From Salinimonas profundi (lineage in GTDB: Bacteria; Pseudomonadota; Gammaproteobacteria; Enterobacterales; Alteromonadaceae), in the NCBI RefSeq assembly GCF_014750655.1, contig NZ_JABBXD010000011.1, positions 45,972 through 109,971 on the forward strand: a stretch of DNA of 64,000 nt, read 5' to 3'. The stretch's first letter is position 1. Each line of letters starts with the position of its first letter. The notes beneath the pieces were generated by a model. It ran no database searches, was not told the origin of the DNA, and worked only from the letters and a program-made list of their open reading frames with translations. This document shows positions 27,580 through 37,456 of this stretch, in pieces. The translations under genes and the position numbers were made by a program.

Positions 27580-28293
27580 TATCCCACAACCGCATTCGTT
27601 CAAGCGGTACAAGCAAGCTTGCCTGGCACAGCTTCATTTAATGACGCTGTAAGCATAATTATCGACACCGTCGCGCACTTTTCTATGCATCCGTTCCCAG
27701 AAGTTCCTTTAGGAAGGGCTCGTTTACTTGGGCTGTTTGCTCAGCACGGCATCCCAGGAGTACATATAAACAAGGTTATGGAAAAAATTGGTATCCCGAA
27801 GGCACAACTGGGTGCGCTGTCTAGTCCGGATTTATTTGCAGAACATTGCTCAAATGATGACGCATATAAGTTGGCTGATTTTTTTTGTATCACCCGGCCC
27901 TACGTGGACGGAACTCGAAATACCCCTTATCTGGTGCGGGATATTAATGATCTGTCGGATTTAAGTGCTATTGAGTCGTGGATAGATAGCTGTTCAGAGG
28001 AGCTACAGCCTCATTTTACGCTAATTATCTATAAGTGTAATGGACCTGGCTCTTCAGGAACTGTGGTCTACCTGAAGAAAGAACAGTCTCTCGATATGCA
28101 CTTTGTATTTAGTACATACCTATCCGTTGGCTATTTCACCAAGCAAACTGAACATGTGATTAATGAGCTGCATGAAAATCTGCGTTTAAAGCGTCACATA
28201 CGAAAGTTCGAACTGACAGACTCGGCTGAAGCTATATATTCAATGAGAAAGGGAAGATTTGTAAACACGACGGGAACTCGGTTTCAAAGCTGA
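27565..28293 (+). CDS. Unknown 242-residue protein
   Basis: I do not recognise this protein. It starts MRLYYYPTTAFVQAVQASLP, is soluble, and has no signal or membrane segment. A helical N-terminal half (ARLLGLFAQHGIPGVHINKVMEKIGIPKAQLGAL could hold a helix-turn-helix) precedes a mixed half (FTLIIYKCNGPGSSGTVVYLKKEQ). The ATG lies within the third 20-bp repeat and no ribosome binding site precedes it other than the repeat itself. It is bounded by a hairpin upstream and a strong terminator downstream, so it is an independent transcription unit at the edge of the backbone. A DNA-binding role is possible but unproven. Confidence 0.65.
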   Translation: MRLYYYPTTAFVQAVQASLPGTASFNDAVSIIIDTVAHFSMHPFPEVPLGRARLLGLFAQHGIPGVHINKVMEKIGIPKAQLGALSSPDLFAEHCSNDDAYKLADFFCITRPYVDGTRNTPYLVRDINDLSDLSAIESWIDSCSEELQPHFTLIIYKCNGPGSSGTVVYLKKEQSLDMHFVFSTYLSVGYFTKQTEHVINELHENLRLKRHIRKFELTDSAEAIYSMRKGRFVNTTGTRFQS

Positions 28294-28315
28294 TAGCAAT
28301 GGATTTTCGATACAA

Positions 28316-28340
28316 AAAAGCCCGCGTAATGCGGGCTTTT
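28316..28340. terminator. Bidirectional rho-independent terminator
   Basis: AAAAGCCCGC-gtaat-GCGGGCTTTT: a 10-bp stem with 5-base loop and A/T tracts on both sides. It lies between the convergent gene ending at 28293 and the pilus operon ending at 28354, and can stop both. Confidence 0.9.
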
Positions 28341-28353
28341 AAGCATAACTGTC

Positions 28354-29616
28354 TTAATTACTTTTGCTCATTAGAGAATGGTAATCATTTTTGTATCGAG
28401 AGTAACTTAAGTCGTCGCCAGCTTCATCAATGAATATTTCTTCATCCCAAGCTTTTATAAACGCTGCATTCTCCAGACCCCCAGTCTCTCCTGGCGTAAA
28501 GTCGTAACTTTCCGGCAGCTGTTCTTGAGTATAAACTGCTGGATCGTTAGCAATGACATCTAAGATTGCAAAAACTCGATCACGATTAGCTACGCGCAAA
28601 GCTTCCTCAATATATTGATAGGCCAGCGCATAATGTGATTTCAATAACTGGTCGTCAAAACCGTATTCATCCTGTTCTTCCACGTACATTGTAGCATCAA
28701 TTGCATCATGCTCGCTTCTTAGTGCAGAGTTTTTACCTGCCCTATAAAGTGATTGACCTTTTGAGAACCACACAGGTAAGGGGTTACCGTGAACTGAATG
28801 CGTCAAAGCTTCTTGGGCCATTCTAATAAGGCCTGCTCGCAAATATAGGAAATAATCATCCGGTATAGTTGCACTTGGCTTAGCGATCGCTACGCCAGTA
28901 TAATAAGAGCTGAAATAGTCACTGTTAGCACCTTCATCATGTAAACAAATCTTAATTTTATCGTTATGAGAAACATCTTCTGCGGTCCAGCCATATCCAG
29001 CGTATTCGGATGTCTCGAGAATTAAACTCAAACGCTCAGCCTTGTCGCTTTCAATGTATGTTTTCCATGCTACAGATTTTTTTTCTATTTCACTTAGGTC
29101 AGTGAATTCGACGCCTAATGAATCCTTAATTGATGCTAAATCGGCATAGTTTTCAATATAAGCATCTATAGCAAATTTCGCTATATTTCTTCTTTTTGCT
29201 AAATACTCTGTCCAAGTTATTCCTAAAATTCCTGCAATTCCGTCCTTAGCAGACTCGACCCATCCAGCCACTAATCTGTAGTCTTCGACTGTGGTGGAGG
29301 CATCACCGAATACCATCACATTATCACTCTCGTAATAATGAGAGCTCTCATTAACACATCGAGATGCCAATCTACCCATATCTTCAAACTGGCCCGTGAG
29401 AGATACCTTACTAAAGCTATTTAAAGCCCCATCTTTTACAATATTGCCTTCAGCCTTTTCAGTTATAATTTCTTTTCCGCCATCAGTCACCATTACTACT
29501 TCATTCTCGGCTAGCTCTGGTTCGGAGCTTTCACTATCACCACCCCCGCCACATGCAGTCAAAAGCGAGCTTAAACCAAAAATTAAAAAGGTTTTTTTAC
29601 TTTGAAGCTTTTTCAT
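28354..29616 (-). CDS. Lipoprotein at the end of the pilus operon, unknown
   Basis: Start chosen at ATG 29616 (AGGAG 8 bp upstream), giving a 420-residue protein with a lipoprotein signal KTFLIFGLSSLLTAC followed by GGGGDSESSEPE linker. The mature part is acidic and mostly helical. A stretch AQEALTHSVHGNPLPVWFSKGQSLY recalls the HExxH...PxWxxEGxAxY pattern of MA-clan-like peptidases, but the zinc motif is not intact, so an active protease is unlikely. It lies 87 bp below the tip-protein gene in the same direction; a role in pilus or surface assembly is inferred from position only. Confidence 0.65.
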   Translation of the reverse strand: MKKLQSKKTFLIFGLSSLLTACGGGGDSESSEPELAENEVVMVTDGGKEIITEKAEGNIVKDGALNSFSKVSLTGQFEDMGRLASRCVNESSHYYESDNVMVFGDASTTVEDYRLVAGWVESAKDGIAGILGITWTEYLAKRRNIAKFAIDAYIENYADLASIKDSLGVEFTDLSEIEKKSVAWKTYIESDKAERLSLILETSEYAGYGWTAEDVSHNDKIKICLHDEGANSDYFSSYYTGVAIAKPSATIPDDYFLYLRAGLIRMAQEALTHSVHGNPLPVWFSKGQSLYRAGKNSALRSEHDAIDATMYVEEQDEYGFDDQLLKSHYALAYQYIEEALRVANRDRVFAILDVIANDPAVYTQEQLPESYDFTPGETGGLENAAFIKAWDEEIFIDEAGDDLSYSRYKNDYHSLMSKSN

Positions 29617-29702
29617 AAAATAATCTCCTACTTCTAGCTTATGAAAGTTTGAATTCAATTAACTGTATCTTTGATACGAAGGAATGCAATTATCACGGAA
29701 GC

Positions 29703-31706
29703 CTATTTATAAGTGAGCCCAAATACTTGGTAGAGTACTGAGTTCTCGTGTTGTGTACTAAAGTGAGTGTTGGATGCAAAATGACCATTCCAGTAATAGT
29801 TTGCATCTTTGACCATTTGAAATCTAAAGTCGGAAAGCCTTCCCCCACCACTGCGCCACAAATCATAGGCGAGGTCATATTCTTGCTCTGTAAATTTAAA
29901 CATATAAATAGAGCTTTTTTTGTCATTACCACCTAGTACCAATATTTCATCGTAACCACGCCAGGAACTATTGAGGTAAAAGTCACCAGAATTAAGTCCG
30001 GAAATGTTAGAATACAGTACCCGGTAGTCCTTTGTGCCTCCTCGAACTGCTGCATGGTAGGCATCATTTAGAGCCTTTTGAGTAACGTAGCGCTGAGTTG
30101 AAGCGCCAGTATAACTGTTCGTCGCACCATAGTTCCTAACATTACTCAATCCAACATCACTTTTTGTGATTGTTATATTGCTAGTTAAAGATTTACCGTT
30201 AATACGTCGGCTGGTTCTCACAAAACCTGAGCTATCAATGCCATCTAATTTATCAGAATCCGCTGCTTTTTCTTTTTTTCCGAGTTTGGAGCTATTCAAC
30301 GCATTATAAGCCCGGGTTACAGCCCTTTGGCTGGCGTAGACGTTTGAGCTTCCGCCTGTGTAGCTGTCCGAAATACTGAAGTTCATCACTCGGCCCAGGT
30401 CTACATAGTCTTTGCTAATCTTTTGGCCATTTACTTTAAGGTCGCCACTAGTGACGTTCATATCACCTGAAACTCTTACGCCATTTGACTCGGTATAAAG
30501 TTTAGATGAGCCGTTATACATCAATCTGGCCCTAACGTATGAGCTTGAATCAACCATGACCGCAGTGTGCCTTTGACCGCCTGATGTGGTTCCTTGTAGA
30601 TAGATCTCTCTCCCACCAGAAAGGTTGCGCAGATACAAGTTTCCGGTGTAGTTGTCGATGATGGAATTAGAGCCATCATGCTTCAGTCTCATATCAGAGC
30701 TGCTGCCTAAGCGAATTTCTCGATTATCTTCCCAACGGGTATTTGCATTTACCGCGTCATAAGCATTACTTCGGATAAATGATGATGAATCAAGATTATC
30801 AAGCCTGTCCGCATTTACCGCAGTTGCATTTTTGTCGAGCTTAAGGTTCTTCAAATATACGTGAGAGTTATATACCGCACTCTGAGTTGCATAGAGCGTT
30901 GTGCTATTGCCGGTGTAGCTGTTGGTAGCACCATAATTTTGCACATTTGACAGCCCTACGTCGGCTTTAGTTGGTAGATTTGCGGGTGAAAATACCCGGG
31001 TACCATTATCATAGACACCTACACTCGCGTAGATTCTGTCAGAATTGACAACGTCTGAATTTACTGTAGTGGAATTTACTGTCGTTAAATTCGCCAGTGG
31101 GGCATTTATCAGCTGCGCATAAATATTTTCAATGTAACCATTTTGAATATCTGCCCGCTGCGCTACCAGTGCTCTGGCAGTAACAGTATCAATGTCGGTA
31201 ATACTGTAGCCACCCATGTGTAGGTCTGTTTCCATGGTGTTTCGAGCTACATCACCATCATCAACTCGAGATAAAGTGCTATGTAAAACTGGAACCTGGG
31301 AAGGTAACCCAAACTGAACGTTAACAGTACTGTCTGTCGTCGTTCCGTTCATAAATGATGCGACATAATTTGCCACGCTATCTTTTAGGACATCAACAGA
31401 TAGAATGTAACTATTACCGTCCTCAACACCGGATACGGTAGTGCCATACATGGTGTCATAACTACCGTAATAAAAACCATCAACAGCTAGGTCTGTAATA
31501 TCAGTTGGCCATGCACCATTCTCGGAATAGTAATTCAGCGCTGAGGCTTTGAGATCAAGAAGCTTATTAGCTGTAATTTCGCCATTTTCGTAAAGCTTGT
31601 CATATCCCTCTGCGACAACTTTTGCAGGATCATCAGCCCACACTACAGTGTTGAATCCAGCAGTCATCAACAGTAAAGCGACTTTCATTTTGAGGTGCTT
31701 TCGCAT
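29703..31706 (-). CDS. pilV: PilV-like tip protein with phage-tail-fibre-type repeats
   Basis: ATG 31706 has CGGAG 6 bp upstream and gives a 667-residue exported protein (signal MKVALLLMTAGFNTVVWA). The N-terminal 170 residues end with METDLHMGGYSITDIDTVTA, resembling the constant region of R64 PilV. After that come tail-fibre-type repeats: DVGLSNVQNYGATNSYTG-N-STTLYATQ, SISDSYTGGSSNVYASQRAV, and DVGLSNVRNYGATNSYTG, with ADRLDNLDSSSFIRS and SDKLDGIDSSGFVRTS. The last 120 residues look like a globular receptor-binding head. In R64, PilV at the pilus tip selects recipients by binding LPS. No shufflon recombinase gene or inverted segment was seen here. Confidence 0.75.
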   Translation of the reverse strand: MRKHLKMKVALLLMTAGFNTVVWADDPAKVVAEGYDKLYENGEITANKLLDLKASALNYYSENGAWPTDITDLAVDGFYYGSYDTMYGTTVSGVEDGNSYILSVDVLKDSVANYVASFMNGTTTDSTVNVQFGLPSQVPVLHSTLSRVDDGDVARNTMETDLHMGGYSITDIDTVTARALVAQRADIQNGYIENIYAQLINAPLANLTTVNSTTVNSDVVNSDRIYASVGVYDNGTRVFSPANLPTKADVGLSNVQNYGATNSYTGNSTTLYATQSAVYNSHVYLKNLKLDKNATAVNADRLDNLDSSSFIRSNAYDAVNANTRWEDNREIRLGSSSDMRLKHDGSNSIIDNYTGNLYLRNLSGGREIYLQGTTSGGQRHTAVMVDSSSYVRARLMYNGSSKLYTESNGVRVSGDMNVTSGDLKVNGQKISKDYVDLGRVMNFSISDSYTGGSSNVYASQRAVTRAYNALNSSKLGKKEKAADSDKLDGIDSSGFVRTSRRINGKSLTSNITITKSDVGLSNVRNYGATNSYTGASTQRYVTQKALNDAYHAAVRGGTKDYRVLYSNISGLNSGDFYLNSSWRGYDEILVLGGNDKKSSIYMFKFTEQEYDLAYDLWRSGGGRLSDFRFQMVKDANYYWNGHFASNTHFSTQHENSVLYQVFGLTYK

Positions 31707-31750
31707 AATTTCTCCGTTTCTCAGATACAACTCACTGAAAATTATTCCGC

Positions 31751-32248
31751 TCAACAATGGTTTGCTGAGTACAGGTTGATATCCGCCATAATCATCCGTT
31801 GCATAGGAGTACTTCTGTCAGAGATAGAGCGCACATACTTTACACGGTCACCCGAAACTGACGCTCCTAATGGCATAATTTCTGACAAAACCGCCAGGTT
31901 TTGAGGTTTCTCAGCGTCAATGACAGCAGCGGCACTGTAGCCGCTTTTTTCAATTTTTAGATGAATATCGTTTAACTGTGGCAAATTAACAGGTTTCTGG
32001 AGGAACCCGCCTTCCTGAAGTGTGTCTTGGGTAACTATGCCTATTTGGCAGGTCGCCCTATGATAGGCCGTTATAGCAACGATCAGTCTTTCTGTTCTGT
32101 CTTTAACAAGAACCTGAGCTTCTTTATCAGACGCTGACAATTGCATAAGTTGAGGTGCTTTGGTCATAAAAAACAAAGCACCAGCTGACATCAGAAGCAT
32201 GAAGATGACAATTAAAGCCATCCCCGATTGCTTTTTTACTGATCTCAT
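31751..32248 (-). CDS. Minor pilin-like protein
   Basis: A 165-residue protein with a short basic leader and hydrophobic helix (KKQSGMALIVIFMLLMSAGALFF), type IV pilin-like. Gly followed by Met rather than Phe makes this a minor-pilin/PilX-like N-terminus. The rest has paired Cys (ATCQIG, SANHC) that could form a disulfide. It overlaps the major pilin gene by 1 bp and lies just before pilV. In R64 no such gene is named at this place, so it is a distinctive feature of this operon. Confidence 0.6.
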   Translation of the reverse strand: MRSVKKQSGMALIVIFMLLMSAGALFFMTKAPQLMQLSASDKEAQVLVKDRTERLIVAITAYHRATCQIGIVTQDTLQEGGFLQKPVNLPQLNDIHLKIEKSGYSAAAVIDAEKPQNLAVLSEIMPLGASVSGDRVKYVRSISDRSTPMQRMIMADINLYSANHC

Positions 32249-32694
32249 CAGTTAGCAGAAACTGAAATTGTTCCACTGGAGCAACTGGCCGTGGTTTCCA
32301 GTGCATACTTTTTAGCTACACGCTCACAAACAGATTGTTGCGTTCCAGTAGCACGAACAATAAGTTGATTCACAGTACTTTGTGACAAATCCCAATCGCC
32401 ACCATCTGGGTTTGTGCCAGAGCCATCGCCAAATGATAATGGCAGATATTCTTCATCAACCATTTCCTGGATTGTTAAAGAAGCGTATCCGTCTGATTCG
32501 CCTTGCGCCTTAGAACGCGCCTTACTTATGATGATGGAAATAGCAGTTGAATATTGATTTTCTTTACTATCAGCCATTGCCGGCTGTGTATTACCAGCCA
32601 CAATGGTGATGCCAATAAAGATAATTGCCAGTACTACAAAGACCTCAATAAGGGTAAAGCCTTTTTGATTATTGTTGGGTTTTAACGTTTTCAT
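32248..32694 (-). CDS. pilS: Major type IVb prepilin
   Basis: A 148-residue prepilin with an 11-residue basic leader, then the cleavage site G/FTLIEVFVVLAIIFIGITIV with the conserved Glu5, as required for prepilin peptidase. The C-terminal half has two Cys (QQSVCERV, TASCSSG) forming the usual D-region disulfide. Equivalent to R64 PilS in length and position, directly after the GspF-like gene. No prepilin peptidase gene (R64 PilU) lies in the window. Confidence 0.85.
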   Translation of the reverse strand: MKTLKPNNNQKGFTLIEVFVVLAIIFIGITIVAGNTQPAMADSKENQYSTAISIIISKARSKAQGESDGYASLTIQEMVDEEYLPLSFGDGSGTNPDGGDWDLSQSTVNQLIVRATGTQQSVCERVAKKYALETTASCSSGTISVSAN

Positions 32695-32708
32695 CTATCT
32701 CTCCGGGT

Positions 32709-33875
32709 TTATAAAAATGACTTGCTAAAAATTTGAATAATGGCTGACATGCTTAGCATGATTAGAAAAAAGCCTGATGCGAAAAGAAGTAGCCAGACTT
32801 TAGTCACCGCCTGACGCGTTTGCATTTTGATATCTTTTTCTGCGTCTTCGCTTACCTCAATAAGACCACGAGCGAATGTTTCATTATCTACGTTGATAAA
32901 GTAGCGTTGAAGCCTAACCATAAGGGCCGGACTAATTAGCCCCTTAGCGAAGTACTCACTCTTATCCGTGCCGATTCCGGCACCTCTAATCATGTGCTCC
33001 AAAAAGTAATGAATGGCTGGTGGCGCATACCCTTTAATTACTCTTAAGGCCTCAATGTCCTCGGTCTGAGCCAGTTTCATATGACCCAGTAGCCTTAAAA
33101 CTCTTACTGACCAAAATTCCCTGAATAATGCGAAGGGCCAGATATTGTCGATTTTGGCTCTCGCACGGCCCAAAAAAATGGAAATATTGTTTGTAAACCC
33201 ATTGTCGCCAAGCACATCCTCTAACATCCGCTTTTTATGCCCGAATTTTCCATCTCGGCGCCAGTTAGCCTGGCCATGCGTAAAAACCAGAACTACAAAT
33301 CCAGCGAGCAAAGCAATGAAAGGCCAGTTTGATTGCAAAAGTTCAGAAGTGTTGAGTGCCAAATTTATTTCGAACGTTGATGGTGGTTCGGGGTTGATCA
33401 TAGGAATGATGAAGCCACCAGCTACTACCTGAGAGACGATACCAAAAACAAAGAACATCAATGGCAGGGCCAGCTTCATTAGCGCATCAAGTTTTATGTC
33501 AGCTTCATCTTTTAAAAGTCTAACTACGTTCAAAACACCGCTTTTATCACCAGATACTTGCTTAGCTAACTCAAAACCAAGCCCTATAACCGGGTTGAAG
33601 TATTTTCTTAGCAATTCATCAAAACCTTGACCGGCAACAACCGCGTCTCTTAATTGATTAGCTATTTCTGGTACAACATGTTTATCACCGTAAATTGACG
33701 AGTACTGCTTACTAACACACTCCAAAGACTCTTTTAATCCGATATCTCTGGCTAAATAGCTATTCAGCTGCTCTATAAACTCAATCTGCTGAGTTTTACC
33801 AAAATTATTTTTTCTTTTGAGCCAAAATAATCCACTATTCAGATGACCGACTAACTCGCTTTGCGCAATCATCAC
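32709..33875 (-). CDS. pilR: PilR/GspF-type inner-membrane platform protein
   Basis: A 388-residue protein with the GspF-like pattern of two cytoplasmic domains and three hydrophobic segments (LALPLMFFVFGIVSQVVAGGFIIPMI, WPFIALLAGFVVLVFTHG, VWLLLFASGFFLIMLSMSAIIQIF). It forms the membrane base of the type IVb pilus, contacting the ATPase. It overlaps the ATPase gene by 4 bp. Confidence 0.85.
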   Translation of the reverse strand: MMIAQSELVGHLNSGLFWLKRKNNFGKTQQIEFIEQLNSYLARDIGLKESLECVSKQYSSIYGDKHVVPEIANQLRDAVVAGQGFDELLRKYFNPVIGLGFELAKQVSGDKSGVLNVVRLLKDEADIKLDALMKLALPLMFFVFGIVSQVVAGGFIIPMINPEPPSTFEINLALNTSELLQSNWPFIALLAGFVVLVFTHGQANWRRDGKFGHKKRMLEDVLGDNGFTNNISIFLGRARAKIDNIWPFALFREFWSVRVLRLLGHMKLAQTEDIEALRVIKGYAPPAIHYFLEHMIRGAGIGTDKSEYFAKGLISPALMVRLQRYFINVDNETFARGLIEVSEDAEKDIKMQTRQAVTKVWLLLFASGFFLIMLSMSAIIQIFSKSFL

Positions 33876-35452
33876 TCCTCACCTACTAGCAGTTCGGCGC
33901 AGCGGTCAATATCTATTACACCGGCTTTAACCAATTGTTTAGCTTGTTGCTGAACAGTGATATATCCATTCTCTAAAAGATAGGCTTCCCAACCGCTCCA
34001 ATCTTCTGCCAGGATAAATTGTCTGTCCTTACGCTTAACATCAATCAACTCCAAAAGGGGGCGACGCCCCTTCTCACCAGTGTGTAAGCATTCGTCGCAA
34101 CCATCTGGGTTTCGAATGTATAAACCAGTCTCAGTGCCAGTAATGCCAACCTCAGAAAAATATCTTTGGCGATCAGTAAACTCTGCCTCAATCAGAGTTT
34201 TTGACTCATCAAGTGGAACTTTGCATTTGCTACATAGCATGCGAATCAGGACTTGGTACATCAATAGGCTCAATCCCTGCGGCATAGCCATGTCAGAATA
34301 GCTGACACCAAGATCATTAAACCTTTTCGGGATAGCTATAGCTGAAGGGGCATGGGTACTGGTTAAGGCAAAAAGACCTGTATTTCCGACTTCAAGAGTG
34401 AAGCGCGCAGTTTCTTCATCCCGGGATTCTTGTACGAATACACCATTTGGTGTTTGTCGAAGTATGCTTTTGAGTTGAAACTTTGTACCAACTTTCAAAT
34501 CCATACTGTTTTGGATAATGTTGGGATAACCAGGTGGTTTTTCAGTTTCAATAGGATCTTCGAAAGTTTGATAATTCTTATCTTTCGGTAAACCTAAGAG
34601 AATTGCGAAGTTAGTTGTGCTCTTGCCGCTACCTGTGGGGCCGGCGGTTATAACTACACCTCTTGCTTTGCTGGTTTTACGGTGTATTAGTTCAAGTTGG
34701 TCTTTAGGATAACCAAGTTCAGATAGTTTCTTCGCCTTCTTTGTCAGACGCATATCAATGTAAAGTTCACCGGGACGACTTGTTTTAGTTTTGGTAAAAC
34801 GAAGGTCTAAACGCTGCCTAATTCCCCCACGGCCATCATAAACCTTATAGGGTATCTGTTTTTCTTGGGGAGTAGTTACCTCATCGAACGTACCCGCTGT
34901 CATGCCTATACCACCAATCCCATCATAAACTGCAGCACACATAGAGCGGCCAAATCTATAATTTTTCAACGGGTATTGTTCTGGTATTAATCGGCCGTCC
35001 ACCTTAAAATTGGCAAATGCAGTATCGTTTGCTTGGGACAGGGTTATATAAACGTCCTCAGCATTTACATCCAAAGCTCGCGTCACTAGCCCCTGGAACT
35101 GCTGTAACGTTTCTTCCTTATCAATCTCTCTGCTTACATCTGTATCACTAAATGTCCTTTCCCGTCGCTGCTCCGCGATATCTTCAGTTTTCGCAACTTG
35201 AACACTACGAACCGGCTTGTTTTTCATCGATAACAAAGAAATAAGCCGGTAAACTTCTTCGCGTTTATTCAGACTTGAGTAATCGTCAATCAGAAGGGTT
35301 CCGCCCTCATAATATAGCGCATTAATACCACCAGCCTCTTCACTTAGCTGATCGATTAAGCCAGTGTTGTTGTCCAGATTTAAATGATGTACACCCTTCA
35401 AACTTGGAATTTTCTCAAAGAATTCAGTCTCATTGTTAACAAACGAAAGCAT
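33872..35452 (-). CDS. pilQ: Thin-pilus assembly ATPase (R64 PilQ type)
   Basis: A 526-residue GspE/PulE-family ATPase. Walker A GPTGSGKST, an Asp-box region (YQTFEDPIETEKPPGYPN), a Walker-B-like region (GVFVQESRDEETARFTLEVGNTG), and a zinc tetracysteine site (MLCSKCKVP and GCDECLHTGEKGRRP) are visible. The N-terminal 110 residues are less conserved. It powers pilus extension. The symbol follows R64 nomenclature, where PilQ is the ATPase and not the secretin of type IVa pili. Confidence 0.9.
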   Translation of the reverse strand: MLSFVNNETEFFEKIPSLKGVHHLNLDNNTGLIDQLSEEAGGINALYYEGGTLLIDDYSSLNKREEVYRLISLLSMKNKPVRSVQVAKTEDIAEQRRERTFSDTDVSREIDKEETLQQFQGLVTRALDVNAEDVYITLSQANDTAFANFKVDGRLIPEQYPLKNYRFGRSMCAAVYDGIGGIGMTAGTFDEVTTPQEKQIPYKVYDGRGGIRQRLDLRFTKTKTSRPGELYIDMRLTKKAKKLSELGYPKDQLELIHRKTSKARGVVITAGPTGSGKSTTNFAILLGLPKDKNYQTFEDPIETEKPPGYPNIIQNSMDLKVGTKFQLKSILRQTPNGVFVQESRDEETARFTLEVGNTGLFALTSTHAPSAIAIPKRFNDLGVSYSDMAMPQGLSLLMYQVLIRMLCSKCKVPLDESKTLIEAEFTDRQRYFSEVGITGTETGLYIRNPDGCDECLHTGEKGRRPLLELIDVKRKDRQFILAEDWSGWEAYLLENGYITVQQQAKQLVKAGVIDIDRCAELLVGEE

Positions 35453-35460
35453 GCTATTCC

Positions 35461-36198
35461 TTAAATGCAGACTTTAGAGTTAGAGTTAGGCCGGCTATTT
35501 GTATCAACCAATGTCACACACCGACTATTGTCATCCAGACCTGTCACACTCATGCCTGCCACAATCACACCTTTCTGTACGGCCTTATACATTTCACCAT
35601 TGATTTCTAATGTCGCTGATGAGGGGCGTCCTCTGTACCCTTGCTTATATCCTTTGAGTTGTACTATTACTTTTTCTATTTCTTGCAGCTCATCATTAGC
35701 ATCAAGATGACGCGTTGCACCTGGCATCTCTTGAGTAGAGGCGATTTGATGACCATTTCGTACTGCCTCCGCTTGTTGAAGATATTTTTCTCTTTCTAAA
35801 TTTTCTAAAGCCTCTTGCTTGGCCAGTGTTGCACGTGTGGTAATTTGCCGCTGCGCTCTCGTGGCCATGCGTGCTTTGAGCCACTCTTCTTCCTGCTTTG
35901 GGTTTAGTGCATATTCAAAAATCTTCGCGATTGCAGTAGCTGTCTTATAGTCAGGTGCAGTAACAAATTCAGGGTTAGCTTCTTTCTTTTCTTTTTGTGC
36001 CAAGCGGTTAACGTCAGACTCGGCACCAGAAACTTTAGAAGTGGGAACATCTTTGTTCGCAAATAGTTTCTGGATTGATTCGATATCCGCTTGCTCGGCT
36101 TTTTTGTCCGTTAAGTATCCGTAGGTGACAAAACTCAAGCCGCAACAAACTGCCGCAGCCCCATAAATAGTTTTCCAATTAAATTTTTTCTTAGGCAT
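35461..36198 (-). CDS. pilP: PilP-like pilus assembly protein
   Basis: A 245-residue protein with an N-terminal membrane anchor (WKTIYGAAAVCCGLSFVTYGY), a long charged helical middle rich in Gln/Glu/Ala (ATLAKQEALENLEREKYLQQAEAV), and a C-terminal beta domain (RPSSATLEINGEMYKAVQKGVIVAGMSVTGLDDNSRCVTLVD) with two Cys, like R64 PilP. It overlaps pilO by 8 bp and precedes the ATPase gene by 8 bp. Confidence 0.75.
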   Translation of the reverse strand: MPKKKFNWKTIYGAAAVCCGLSFVTYGYLTDKKAEQADIESIQKLFANKDVPTSKVSGAESDVNRLAQKEKKEANPEFVTAPDYKTATAIAKIFEYALNPKQEEEWLKARMATRAQRQITTRATLAKQEALENLEREKYLQQAEAVRNGHQIASTQEMPGATRHLDANDELQEIEKVIVQLKGYKQGYRGRPSSATLEINGEMYKAVQKGVIVAGMSVTGLDDNSRCVTLVDTNSRPNSNSKVCI

Positions 36199-37456
36199 TG
36201 TTTTCTACTCCTGCAATTTCAATTTTAAGCGTTGCTTCCCAAGTCTTTGCATGCCGGTCACGAAGCTTCATTTCCAAATAATCGAAACTGTAGGGAAAGC
36301 CTTTCATTAGAGAGCCGATAGATTCGAGATCATCAGTAAATATTTCTGGAAAAGTGATTTCACCCTGGCTTATAAACCAATGGTCATTCCCTATCTGCTC
36401 TTTCTTTGATATGCCATAGTCAACGTCAATCCAAAGGTCATCTAAGCCCTGACTTAACCAGTTGTGCCAAGTGCCGACATGAAAGCGGGCAAAATCTGAG
36501 TACAGCTCTTTTTTGATAACATTTTTCGCAAGGTAAGCTGTTCTGCCCGAAACATTCATCTCGTATTGATTATCTTGGGCGAATTTAGCTAACTCAGAAA
36601 CTTCTCCATAAACTGAATCCAATACAAAATACTGCTCAATTATCCCTTTTTTATTTTTGACGACTTTTATTTCGGTTAACGACCACCCTCTCAGTAGTTT
36701 TGCAGCGTTAGCTTGTCGATAGATGTCTCGCAATATAGGCTTTGGTGCTGCACTTCTCTTAACGTAAAAATCCTTTAGCCCTGCATATGGGGAGACTTTT
36801 TGAGTTTTATTAGCGCTTTTGACGTCAGTTTTTTCTGGGATTTCAGGCTGTATATAAAAGAACACCGCTGCAGCAAGCGCGGCGGCTAGCCCGGTTATGG
36901 CAAGAGGATTTGTCTTTTTGGATGTACGATTTAATTCTTTTTCGATTTCAACAGCTAGAATAGGCTTAATTTGCCTAATTTCACTGAAGTCTTCCTGTTT
37001 TGCCGGATCTAAAGGAAGTTGCAATTTATCTGCGACAACAACACTTTCAGCACCCTTGGGCTTAATAGCAACATTGCAATACCATGGTGCGTCATGCAGT
37101 TCATTTTGATGTAGCGCACAAAAGGCTATAAGCCTTTGAACATCAGTAGAGTCGTCAGAACTGTCGACGCCAAATTCAAACTCATCGCTAAAATTACCTT
37201 GAATTTTTGCGAAGATATAAACGCTGTCACTTTTTAAAACCACTACAACGAATGTTGGTCTCTGCACTTTGCTTAAGAGCGCGGGCCCATAAAGTTTGGC
37301 ACCTTCTTCAGCACCAAAAATTACGATGTTTTCATCCGTACGGTATATTGCCCCATGAAACAATTTTTCGTTTTCTAAATTAGCGACAGCCTCTTTCAGT
37401 TCAGAGCGTCGATTAGCAGGAACATGCCCATTCTTAGTGGCTTTAAGCATATTCAT
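36191..37456 (-). CDS. pilO: PilO-like pilin accessory protein
   Basis: A 421-residue protein: a cytoplasmic N-terminal domain of about 190 residues, a single membrane helix (AITGLAAALAAAVFFYI) and a periplasmic domain. Length, layout and position between the secretin and PilP match R64 PilO. It overlaps both neighbours. It probably connects the inner-membrane platform to the outer-membrane channel. Confidence 0.75.
   Translation of the reverse strand: MNMLKATKNGHVPANRRSELKEAVANLENEKLFHGAIYRTDENIVIFGAEEGAKLYGPALLSKVQRPTFVVVVLKSDSVYIFAKIQGNFSDEFEFGVDSSDDSTDVQRLIAFCALHQNELHDAPWYCNVAIKPKGAESVVVADKLQLPLDPAKQEDFSEIRQIKPILAVEIEKELNRTSKKTNPLAITGLAAALAAAVFFYIQPEIPEKTDVKSANKTQKVSPYAGLKDFYVKRSAAPKPILRDIYRQANAAKLLRGWSLTEIKVVKNKKGIIEQYFVLDSVYGEVSELAKFAQDNQYEMNVSGRTAYLAKNVIKKELYSDFARFHVGTWHNWLSQGLDDLWIDVDYGISKKEQIGNDHWFISQGEITFPEIFTDDLESIGSLMKGFPYSFDYLEMKLRDRHAKTWEATLKIEIAGVENNA

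Noticed and set aside
28354..31706. Shufflon in the pilV region
   Set aside because: No site-specific recombinase gene and no inverted repeated segments at the 3' end of the tip gene were seen within the window.
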